Positions 35,869-46,430 of a stretch of 64,000 nt of DNA are shown here, in pieces. The DNA lies in assembly GCA_019096065.1 (NCBI GenBank), contig JAGUCH010000002.1, positions 13,838,501-13,902,500 of the forward strand, given 5' to 3'. The notes beneath the pieces are model-generated. The model did not search any database, was not told where the DNA came from, and worked only from the letters and a program-made list of their open reading frames with translations. Source of the DNA: Paracyclopina nana. Its lineage: Eukaryota; Arthropoda; Copepoda; Cyclopoida; Cyclopettidae. The stretch's first letter is position 1. Each line of letters starts with the position of its first letter. The translations under genes were made by a program, and so were the position numbers.

Positions 35869-37956
35869 ATCATGCAATAAATTCAGGTCATATACTGGTT
35901 TCAGCAAAACCCCGACTTGTGGAGCACTAACGAAACACACAAAAGGAAGTGACAGGCCTGCTAAAAGCTGGAAAATGCATGACAGCAGCTATAACTAGGC
36001 AAATTATCAGCAGAGCACTATCTGTTTGTGTAAATGTGAAATTTCGAAAATTAGCGCTTGTGTTTCTAGTTTCTTTGCAGCTATCATCATCATCTATCTT
36101 GCTTGCAGTATGAAAAGAGTCAAAAAAGTTCCTGTGAATGAAACTCGGTAAACTTCCCACGCACGAGTTGTGGAATGGAGAATTTTCTCACGTGTGCTAC
36201 ACATTTGACTCCTTTATCAAGTTTAAAGGGATATTAACTACGATTTCAAACAAATTAAATAAAATCTTTTATGCTTTTAAATAGCTTCACTAAAAATACT
36301 TTGCTGAGTAATTTTAATTAGGAAGTTCTCAAAATACTATCTCTTGATTACCGCTCAGGTTTTCTGCAAAAAGTTGCTTTTATGGCTTATTTTAGGCATC
36401 TTCAAAGTAGGGCCTCGAGGCTTCAAATGAAAACTAAGCAATTGGCAATCCCTCTGTGTTTCATGGTAGGATCTGAGAAGATGACCTAGGGGAACTGTTG
36501 TACCTTATATGCATCGGCTTGCAGTCAATCAGCCTTTTCCCGATTTTTTACTTTAGCTCTAACTCACACTGTGCTGATTGTCTAAATCCTTTTAAGAGGC
36601 CAACTTTTCACGAATAAGCGTATACGTACCATGTAATTTCTGGGTTTTGAGCCACAATTTGCCATTGTGCAATGAAATAACGATTTTTTAGCCAATTTTT
36701 TCGTGGTTCTGAATATACACATTTGGAGGTGATCGTTTAGGCCACTTTACCTAACTAACACTAGGAAAGCTACTTTTATAGCTCAAAAGCTCTGTGGGTT
36801 TTGCCAAAATTGTGCCACTGTGCATTTTTGTAATTTTTCGGCCACTTAATCACTGTCATCGCTAAGCTAAGTTTTGTCCAAAAAATGACTCATTTTCATA
36901 AAAGTTGACAACCTTCTTAACCAGAATGTCCTGCTATTTGTCCTCACATAAAATAGGGGATATACTAAAATGTGCGACAAGCGCGACAAACTACTAAAAT
37001 GCGCGACAACTAAAAAGCGCAACATTCACGACAGAAGTGCAATTTTTTCTTGGTACTTTATATAAAAAAAAAAAAAAATAAGCAAACAGCTGACTTTTAA
37101 TCACAGTCAAATTCTATTTAAAAGTGGACAGAGCATTTTAATGCATGACAAATTGAAAAAATCAAGTATAAGGCAGGATCAATAAGGAGCACTCTTCTCT
37201 TGAAGGTAAAATGACACATCCAATTTATTGTTTTGTTCTCCACTGACTCAAACCAATCACAGAACATATTATAACATATAATTAATTAAGGAATGGTTCT
37301 TGTATGCTTTTAAATAAAGGATAATTCATAATTTCTGTCAAAAAAGCTACAGTATATTCATCTCAGTAAAAAACTATGCCATAATTTCTGCTGTTACTTT
37401 AGCTGAACAGAGTGAGCTCTATTAATGTAATATTTACGAAAAAACTTAGCTAATGATCAATAATAATAAATTTAAAAAAAACTTAAAGAAGTAGTAAAAA
37501 AATTTACATTTTATTTGTCTGTCGTGCATGTCGCGCATTTTAGTAGTTTGTCGCGCATGTCGCCATAAAATACTCTATTTTTCTATCAAGGGCATATATT
37601 CCCAAAAAATCTGAACGTTCTAAGGCTTATTTCACTAACTCTTAATATTCTTAAATCTTCAATCTCTGTTAAAAATAACACTCAAAAACAATGCCATTTA
37701 GAGGATATGAATAATTTTTGGACGACGAAACATTTTCTGGTTCGGACCTCAATGAGAAAAGAAGGGATCCAAAGAGGAAATTCATGCAGGATCCTTAATT
37801 TGTAAAAAAAGGAAGGAGTTTCTCTTTAATTTCGCTAATTGAAAAACGCAAAGAAACGAGCCATATGCGGAAAGATTGAGTTTGCGACGTGCTCGTCGTG
37901 CGTCATCTTGCGACGTCGGCAAAGGAAAAAGTTTCCTTTTCCCAGCAGTACGAGCC
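35869..37956. other. Intergenic, with one small inverted-repeat element
   Basis: About 2.1 kb of AT-rich DNA between DHRS1 and the GT31 gene. Apart from the inverted-repeat element at about 36948-37583, I see no gene. Short open frames on both strands lack recognisable content. The part next to 37957 should hold the GT31 promoter. Confidence 0.5.
36948..37583. mobile_element. Non-autonomous inverted-repeat element, about 0.63 kb
   Basis: Sequences near both ends are inverted copies of each other: ACAAACTACTAAAATGCGCG at about 36986-37005, and its reverse complement at about 37535-37554. Flanking GCGCGACA-rich sequence extends the inverted match to about 55-60 bp, imperfectly. The interior is AT-rich and non-coding. 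It looks like a MITE or a solo foldback-type element. No clean target-site duplication was found and the exact ends are uncertain. Confidence 0.65.
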
Positions 37957-39508
37957 ATGAAATCATGGACGAAACGAGCGACTGTAACACTCTCCGTTTT
38001 CCCAACTTTGATACTCTTCATTACCATATTTTCATATTCACGCAATGCCTACCTCAAAGACTTTCCGAGCTGTGATTGGAATGCCAAAGTGGTCATTTTA
38101 GTGACTTCAAATGCTCCAAATATCGACTTACGAGCAGCTCAACGCAAGGCTATGAGTGATGACGTTCTATGGCGAGAGCTCCGAGCTGTCAGAGTATTTT
38201 TGCTGGCTCAGCACTCTGATGATTCTGTCATGTCTCAGGTGATGCAAGAAAATGACGTTTTGCTTGGAGACTTTGAAGAAAGTTACAAAAATCTAGCATT
38301 CAAGCATTTGATGGGCTTGTCATGGGCTGCAGCGAATTGTCATGCATCAAGGTATTTTAAAACCATCATACAATCATTTACATATGCACAAGCACTTTCT
38401 GCATGACAATTTTGGATTTGATAGAAACTTGTCAAATAGGCTAATAGTAGCATGTTGATTCACCATCAAATTGAACGATGACACTAGTAGGGCGTTCTCA
38501 TATTGGACTTTAGCTTACCAAAACCTGATTTTGGTTAACCAAAAACAAGTTTTCGGTAGGTAGCCACTACATAGCTTTACTAAAACCAGTTTTTGGTTAA
38601 CCAAAATCAGGTTTTGGTAAGCTAAAGTCCAATATGAGAACGCCCTACTGCATTCACCAGAAAAACAGACAAAAGCCAAAGAACATTTCTGCTAGTTACA
38701 TCAAACTTGCCTTACTTAATAGGTTAGCTTATATCCAAGCAAATTTGAACATAATTAATTTAACTATTGAACATCATGAATCTAATTTAAAAGCGGTAAA
38801 TTCAATCCTTCACAGATATCAAGAAACTTTAATGGTTGGTAAAATTTTAAAAAATGACAAGAACACGTAAAGCAAAGCAGAATCAAGGTAAATTATGCTT
38901 CTTTCAGCGTTGTCATCAAAATGGACGATGACATTGCAGTGGACCTGATAAGCCTGGCACAAAAGGCCATGCTTGATGTGCGTCAAGGATCTGTGATAGC
39001 TGGCTGGACGCATAGACGCATGCCAGTGCGAAGGCATGCCTCGAAATGGGCTCTAACCAAGCAAGAGTTTGCTGGGGAAGAATTTCCCGATTTCGTGTCC
39101 GGATGGGCGTATGCCACCAATTTACAAACAGTACAAACTCTCCTCAACCAGGCGTTTCTAGAGAGAAATCCACTGTGGATCGATGACGCATGGATCTCCG
39201 GAGTAGTGCGGCAAAAGTCGGAGAAAAGGATTGAATTAATTGGGTGGGACCTCTACTTCTCACCGTACACTGAACATTTACAGTGCTGCATCAAGGATGC
39301 CACGCATTGGTGTGACTTTCTAGTGTTGCCATCCGGCTCCAATGGAGATTTAATCGAGGCTTTTGGCCAACATGCTCTCAACTGCTACTTGGAGCAAGGT
39401 TGTTCCAAGAGAAACTGGTCAGAGTCTTCTTGGAACAATTGCCAAGTGGACAATCCACTTTTTCTACCTGAAACCAAAGGAATTGGCAGAGTCTTGATGC
39501 CATCATGA
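37957..39508 (+). CDS. GT31 beta-1,3-glycosyltransferase (B3GALT-like)
   Basis: Exons 37957-38351 and 38908-39508 join in frame to 331 residues. It is a type II Golgi protein: short basic N-terminus, then a membrane anchor at about 9-30. GT31 motifs are RKAMSDDVLWRE (RxxxRxxW-like), ENDVLLGDFEESYKNLAFKH, IKMDDDIAVD (the metal-binding DDD), KWALTKQEFAGEEFPDFVSGWAY and IDDAWISGVV. It should transfer galactose or a related sugar in beta-1,3 linkage to glycans. The precise acceptor cannot be inferred. The 556-bp intron is far longer than its neighbours because it holds a palindromic MITE. Confidence 0.88.
38488..38647. mobile_element. Palindromic MITE in the GT31 intron
   Basis: A near-perfect inverted repeat of about 60 bp per arm, beginning TAGGGCGTTCTCATATTGGA and ending in its reverse complement, surrounds a short loop. 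It is flanked by TA on each side, as for TA-targeting (Tc1/mariner-like) MITEs. Within the arms the TTTTGGTTAACCAAAA palindrome is repeated. There is no coding capacity. High arm identity suggests a young copy. Confidence 0.88.
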
Positions 39509-39617
39509 AAATAGAGCTTTTCCTCAATAGAACCGAATTGACAGGTTTTTTCACGTGACAATTTTTCAAAGTAGACACGATATTTTTTAAGGCAACATTG
39601 TTCACCTCAACGTAATT

Positions 39618-40892
39618 TCACAGAGGCTCATGGTTGGGCACCACTACTATTTTGCAAGAAGGGTCGAGCGTCTTTTCGCGTTCTTTTCTGACATTAGCGT
39701 CCGTGAAAGAAATCCTGAACCCAGCAGGAACCTCATAGCATGCACCGAATCCACCAATTGTTGCCATGGCTATGATGGCCTCAGACAAACTGCTCAACTG
39801 AATGAAAATCATGGCTCTCGAAGGAGCCATTGAAGCAGTCGGTTTTTCCTTTTTCTTTCGCAGAGCAACAATGTCCACCACAGTATATCCAGCATTGGCA
39901 AAGACTGCTTTAACAAATTCAACTGTCATGCCTTTGGGCATGTTGTTAATATGAAGGCAGCTAGATGGCTTGCATATTCGTTTCAATTGAACGCTTAGCA
40001 GGTCATCCTTTGCATATCGTTGCAGCACTCGGAATTCTGGGCCTAGAAAGTCCTCAACAAATCCAGCATTACCTTCATTTGTTGGCATATTGATTTCGCC
40101 GAATTTAGAAAAAGACACAACCAACTTGAGATCTTTGATTTGAACCTGGTCAAGATAATTTCGTGCTATGCACGCCATGGTTGCGGTTCTGAACTCGACC
40201 AAAGCCACATTTTGCTTGTGAGGCAGAATTTTGACTCGGTTGACATCACCATAAAAGCTGAATAGATGGAATAAAGCTCTCGGTCGAGCAATTTCCAATG
40301 GCACGTTGCTCACTATCAAAACCTTTGCAGTTGACGGCAGGTTCCAAAAATTAAATTTCTTGTCTATCAAAGTGGAATCCACTGCAATTTTGCTGTCGTC
40401 CTTCACAGGGATGCCATATTCATTCAATTCTGATCTCTTATGATCCATAAGCTTGTTCATAATTCTTCCGCCTGGCTGAACATCAAAGTTCATTTGAGTG
40501 CTGACGACCATAGGATTTAGAAGGGGGCCTTTGGGGGCCACTTGTAGTCTAGATTTCTTTTGGCCCTGACTTTGGCCTCCTTGGTGAGGCCGTTTTGTGG
40601 CCTTTTTTTTAGTTTGACTTGCAGAGTATGATGGATGATACGCTATATGTGGCTCTACTTGAACTTGCATCAGTGGGATAATTGGCTGGCTCACATGACT
40701 CCCGGGTAAAGGGATTTCTTCAAGATTGCAAGCAGAGCTTTGTGTGTAATTGTAAAAGTCGACAGAATTGGTTGCAGATGCAATTGCATAAGCTGAATGA
40801 TATCCTAGAAAAAGGATCATAACTTGCTTTTTTTAAGTTAAGAATATTTCTGTTATCTGCTTACCATAGCTATAATTGGGCTGTTTTGCCAT
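39618..40892 (-). CDS. PTBP/hnRNP-L-family RNA-binding protein with two RRMs
   Basis: Exons at 40892-40865 and 40804-39618 join in frame to 404 residues. The N-terminal half is low-complexity with a basic KKKATKRPHQ stretch. Two RRMs follow, at about 165-240 (VLIVSNVPLEIARPRALFHL, YGDVNRVKILPHKQNVALVE) and about 290-380 (LHINNMPKGMTVEFVKAVF). They match RRM3 and RRM4 of polypyrimidine-tract-binding proteins, including the LVVSFSKF linker sequence. PTB proteins have four RRMs; this one keeps only the C-terminal pair, so it is a divergent or shortened relative. It likely acts in splicing or mRNA regulation. Its 3' end faces the GT31 gene at 109 bp. Confidence 0.85.
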
Positions 40893-42691
40893 GGTGCACT
40901 TTGACAGATAAAAATTATACGCTTTTGTATTTGTTTTCAATTCACAACCAAAGATTTAAAAAGTTACTGAAAACAACAGAGCGGAAATCGCCAAAAAGAA
41001 GAAGTAATCGCCATAAGGTAGATTAAGGATGAAAGCGATAATACGGATAAAAATTGCTAAAATCTCGCAACCTTTCTCTAACTATCGTTTATCTAGAGCT
41101 CTACGTCTTTGAGATTAAAACCCAAGCTTTTAACTTAGCCTTTACAAACCTCAAACGCAAAAATGCTCAAATTAGGATGACAACGTCAAATATGTGGCCA
41201 GGCCATTTAATTTGCTTACTAGAGCAAAACTTTTCAGCCCATAACCTAAAGATATGAAAAGCACTAAAGAGAGCATCACAAAAAGTGGCTCTATCTTTGA
41301 AGAGGACCATCCTAGGGGCAAATAAAAATAGTAAAACGAAAATTTGAGTTGGCTCATTCGGAGAGCCCTCAGTATTTTACCTAACTACTGCTATTTCGAT
41401 TTTTTATACAGCAAAAATTGCTTAAGATTGTGTTACATGAAAACATTGATTCATTGAGGCCAAATAAAGAAGATTCTGCTATTTCTCATAAAATGCAATA
41501 TGGAGCCACTAATATCCAATCATTGGGGTCCACACTTGCACTTGGTGGGACTTGACTTTTTTTACTATACTTCTTTAGGTAGGTCCACTATAAAAAGATT
41601 GTCATTTTTTTGCTGTGCTCTCTGATGTACTTTACATAAGCTTGGATGTGAGTATGTGACTGTGTTGGCAATTTTTTTCGTTAATTCAGCAAACTAAATG
41701 CTTGTTTTTGGGGCAGTTTTGATTTTTTTTAAAGATTAAAATCTCAAATAGACAAAAAAAATCCTGCTTGATAGTATTCATAGTAAAGTAGTTGAAACCC
41801 TAACCTAAATTAATTCGACCACCCCAATATGTATATTTTTTCTGAAAGGTCTTTCGTGCGGCTTTTTTGGGGTGCAAATGCCTTAATCGATTCCCGGCAC
41901 CAATCCCTGCATCAGAATTTGAAAAACTTTTGATCTTGAACAAGCTCATTTTTTTTAAATGTACAAAATAGACCCACCTTAAAATTTGAAACTGTAGAAA
42001 AAAGTATTTTAATGGCACTTAGCTAGAATCCTCTGTTCATGAGATATCTGCTCATTTTGGTATTAAGTAGATGCCATCACTATACTTTTTTTAGCATTTA
42101 GTAACTTGAAAAACGTTGCGTAAAGTCAATTTTATGCCTAAATATTAATTAGCCCTCTTGAACTTTTAATATTAGGGGGTATCATAGAAGTAATATTTTT
42201 CAAAATAACAAATGGATTAGTACGGAGCTGTTTTTTAAAATCTTATGTAGTGATGGGCGCCGGAAATTGATTTAACCTTTTTTATAACCTTGACGTAGGA
42301 TTGAAGAGGTTTCAAAAAATGTAAGCTGTTGGGGTGGTCGAATTAATCTCGGTTAGGGTGGCTACCACCTCGCTGTGATATACTTGTTTTGCTGAAGATT
42401 ATTACTGCTGTGTCACTTTTAAGCTTGAATAATATAGATTAATTAGGAGCAAATAGGAAATGAAAAAAATCCTTATAGCTAGTGTGTTTGAAAACAAGTC
42501 ATATTTTTTTTTAAATAAGAGCCACCTTTAGAGATTTAGGGCATTTTCTAGATTTCCCGTTTTCTAGCTTCACCTGCCGAGGCGTCATCACATCAGGGAA
42601 GAAACAACGTACCATGCAGGCAACCAGGCACACCTGACAAGACATGTAGCATACTAGGCCAGTGTGAAAGATAGGTGAACAAATTACAAAC
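40893..42691. other. Intergenic, with one MITE-like element
   Basis: About 1.8 kb between the divergent PTBP-like and glycosyltransferase-like genes. It holds the inverted-repeat element at 41797-42361 and otherwise AT-rich sequence with no supported gene. Confidence 0.5.
41797..42361. mobile_element. MITE-like element with about 31-bp terminal inverted repeats
   Basis: Left end CCCTAACCTAAATTAATTCG continuing ACCACCCCAA (41798-41827) and right end TTGGGGTGGTCGAATTAATC continuing TCGGTTAGGG (42330-42359) are inverted copies with two or three mismatches. The 500-bp interior is AT-rich and non-coding. No clear target duplication was seen. Confidence 0.75.
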
Positions 42692-44520
42692 ATGGCCAGA
42701 AGTCACAAACTCGAGTTGGTGAAAAGTGCCATGCTGCGAACAAAAACTTTCAAAGCTGGATTGCTCATAGCTCTTATATTAGCCTCACTAATGCTCCAAT
42801 TGAGCACCGATTCTTCAGAAAATGCAGGATCAGCTATAGCAGCCAAAGAGCAAGTTCCACTTCAGAAAGTGGAGCCAAAAGAAGACATAAAGCTAGAGCT
42901 CATGGAGAAGACAAGTGAGCCACCAAAGAGAGCAGTAGACCAAATTCAACTCGATGATGTGTCAGAAGAAATACACAAAGAGGAGGAAGAAAAAGGCCAT
43001 CAATTTGGCCTTCATAGCATCATGCAGCAAGGTGTGAAAATCATGGATCTTTTTGCTGATGCGGATTCAGAGCAGTACCAAGCATTCAGATCCATGGTGA
43101 CACTCTGGAATCCCGAGTCCAGTAAATGGGCAGTGCAGGCGTCGAGAAAGTACAAAAAGGCCTTGGAAGCAAGACCGAAGAGGCCCAAAGGCTGGTACGA
43201 TGAGCCAGGAGATAAGCGGATCAAGCGAGAGGTCCTCCTTGAACAATGTGGATGCAAAAGAGAAATTTTGGCGCATACTATGGTCACCTATGAGGGAGGT
43301 GATGTTGGAAACACATCTTTGTCAACCTGCAGCCAGCACAGTTATTACAGAGGTGCCAAGCAAAAGGTGACAAGTTTTCACTCTGAAAAATACCTACATA
43401 TTTGTCAATTCACTTTTCTTTTCACAAGATTGTGGCTTTCACCTTTTATGGCAATCCGGACTCTGCTCAGGGCAAAGAGAGAAAGTACTTTGAAGGCATC
43501 AAGGCCAATTTGGAAAAGATGCCTGAGCTGTATCCGGACTGGGTGCTGAGGCTGTACTATGATCTGGATCATGACCACCCCTTGCTCCAGGATCTGTGCT
43601 ATTTGGCCTGTCACAATGCCAACATTGATTTATGCTTTGTCAAAGACCTGCCAGCTCTGGGAGATGTGAGCAAAGTCTTTGCCATGAACTGGAGATTCAT
43701 GCCAATGCTGGATCCCCAAGTGAGCCATATGGTCTCCAGGGACCTGGACTCTCTGCTGAATGCAAGAGAGCAGGCTGCTGTCCAAGAATGGCTGGAATCT
43801 GACAAGGCTTTCCACTTTATGAGAGATCATCCCGCTCACAGCATAGAAATCCTTGGTTCTGGCTGGGGAGTGAGAATGTCACCCATGGAACGAGCCTTCA
43901 TCGACTCAGCCTTCATGACAGCTGTGAAAGATGCCATTTTTTGGGCACCCAGATCTTCATATGGACCAGATCAAGGATTTCTCAAAAGGTATTTTTTTTA
44001 CCTTCCTTATTCAAGGCATCAATTTTTTGGCAAAAAACATTAAAAGCATATCTAGCATAAGACTATAAATCATTTTTGTCAGTAGCTTCCAAAAATGAAT
44101 AATTCCATCATGCATCACTAAAATAAATTTCTCATTGGTAGGTGTCAAAATAGACTACTTTTAAAATCTAATTTCATTTCCAATTGTGATATTACATCAG
44201 CCATTGGAAAAGTCCAAAATTGCAATAAATAAACAGGGAAAAACCTATGGAGAATAAAAAATAAATAAAGCTAACGAAATCGAATAAGAATTAATTTTAT
44301 CATTATTAGGTACATTTGGCCATGGGGAAAGTGGAATGCAATCAGCCACGACTCGTACACTTGCACCCAATTTCCTCGAACGCAAGCATTCCCAACCAAA
44401 AGGGAGATGAACACAGTGAACAACTTTGTTGCCGCAGTCATCTCTGCCAAAGATGTCATGCGGCAAAAGTGTCCAGAAAAGTGCAGACCCAAAGATCACC
44501 CAGACTGGGAATATTGCTAG
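42692..44520 (+). CDS. Predicted type II membrane glycosyltransferase-like protein
   Basis: Exons 42692-43366, 43429-43988 and 44310-44520 join in frame to 481 residues. A short cytoplasmic tail and one membrane anchor (about 23-40) precede an acidic stem. The lumenal domain starts IVAFTFYGNP and has YPDWVLRLYYD, AMNWRFMPMLD and SRDLDS (about 328-333), which looks like a DxD metal site, then FHFMRDHPAHS. The C-terminal part is cysteine-containing. I know similar SRDxDS/MRDHP proteins from invertebrates and bacteria as uncharacterised GT-A-like enzymes; I do not assign a substrate. Golgi location is inferred from topology. The last intron is 321 bp. There are several cysteines (CGCK, CRPK) likely in disulfides. 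Confidence 0.7.
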
Positions 44521-46430
44521 CTATACTATAATGTCTCTACCTAAAAAAATAACCAAGGAGTCTGTGATACCAAATAAAATACTTGCAGCTTATAGTTCTT
44601 GAGAAGGAACTCATTAAGAGTCCCGTATGGCAAAGTATGCCCAGCTTAATTGACCATAAATGAACCCTCATTGTTTTTGTGACTGGCCTGAACAACATGG
44701 CCCAAGGCGTTTCCCTCAGGAAGCCACGACGAATTTTGATCTTTTGCACCCCGCTGTGCGCCATGTGACCTTCACATCTCGATAAAACCAACGGAAATGT
44801 CAACGCATGTGTGCATCTCTGACCGGACCAATCTATCCCATTTGAGCTCAAATACAGCAGCACTGCGATGACATCATATGTAAATTGGGAGCTACACGAC
44901 TCTTTTCATGCCTATCAGGCTTGCCAACAACCGAGTTATCATGGCTGACCTTCAAGTAGCTCAGTTGAGCTATCAAGCTGTACAGTAAAAAACCTCAACT
45001 TCAACAAGGAACAAAAAAGAAATAGAATATTCCACATGACGTGCAACCTGGCTGTGCTATGTTAAAGTAGTCGCACTTTATGCTCCTCGCGTGGGAAATG
45101 AATGGATTAATTTATTAATGTATCAAAATGGGCCTGACGCCACACCGAAAATGGAGGCAATTCATACAGAAAATTAATCGAGTGGAAATTTCTGCAATTC
45201 GACATATCATGTACGGCAAAAGGGTTCATTCAATTTTCGATGATATCCTGTTCAGGAAGAACAAGATAAACTGGAATGAACCCTCACTACAACAACATTC
45301 ATTTACAAAAAGTGTATTTATGCAAGCACTATTTTATGCTTACATATACAGTGTATAGGATATTTCCACAGAGCCTTAATAAATAAAGTAGTCAAAAAAT
45401 TACTTAAACTTTCAATAAGTAAAAATGGCCGGCACAATTTTAATAGAATTCGGCAATCTTTTCTATGACACTACTGGTCAAAGTTATTTTAGCTGCCTAT
45501 AGGACATCACACAGGGACATTTACGCAACTAAGTGCGCATCTTTTTGCTGAAATTCCAAACAGTTTTGAAAAAAAGATAAAAAAGCTAATTCTAAGTGTT
45601 GGTTTAAAGGGTAGTAAAAGCAGACATCCAATGTATAATATGCAATATTATGCTAAACAATTCAATTGCAGCTGCGAATGGCAAAAGCAATTCAGCAACA
45701 ACCACAACTGTTTTACCTAGATCTTACCAACCCTTATTTAACTTTAACTTTAAACTTAACTTATTTAACATGAGCTAAAAGAAAATCAGCATGTGCTAAA
45801 TGCTAGACAGCCTACATAAACTCTTCTTTGGTACAACCAGGCTTACAAGAACTAGTGAAATGGTCCAATGCAAAGAATCTTAGATTAAGTCTCTGATCTG
45901 TACTAGCCAATAAGTAAGACCAGGCATTGATTCCAGAAATGGGCTAAAACTAATTTTCAGTGGCTAAAAAAAGTCACTTTAAAAGAACATTTACTTGGTG
46001 CGCTGAAGGGCTTTTGGGAAAAAACACAAATATCCTAACAAGGCTTCGAATTTATGAAAATTCAGGCAGAAATAAGAAATAATTATTTGAACAGAGGGGC
46101 TTTGGTATAAAAAAGTTCACCGATGCATTGCACAATGAAAAAATATGCATGCTACTTTTTTTTTCAATATATCCTAATGAAAACCCGAATGGGTAGATGA
46201 TTACTGAAATATTTTGATAAAAAAGAAGGACCTCTAGTTTGTATATGGTATATGCTTGGATCCTTGCTATGTTTAATCAAAGAACGGTAAATATGAAAAA
46301 ATTGCGCGCGCGCATATTCCGAGTTGTCCAAGTACTGCACGGCGCCATGTAGCCCTAAACCTAACAGGACAAGATGCTTTTACCACCAAAATCTAAACAG
46401 TAATTTTCGAGTAGTGCACTAGTTAACATC
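44521..46430. other. Intergenic, no supported gene
   Basis: About 1.9 kb of AT-rich DNA between two plus-strand genes. It has a short run of TTAACTTTAACTT-type repeats near 45737-45770 and a GCGCGCGC run near 46304. Open frames (such as 45128-45358) have no recognisable domain. The distal part should be the promoter of the channel gene. Confidence 0.5.

Noticed and set aside
45128-45358. 76-codon open frame in the long intergenic region
   Set aside because: No recognisable domain, signal peptide or splice neighbours; consistent with chance.
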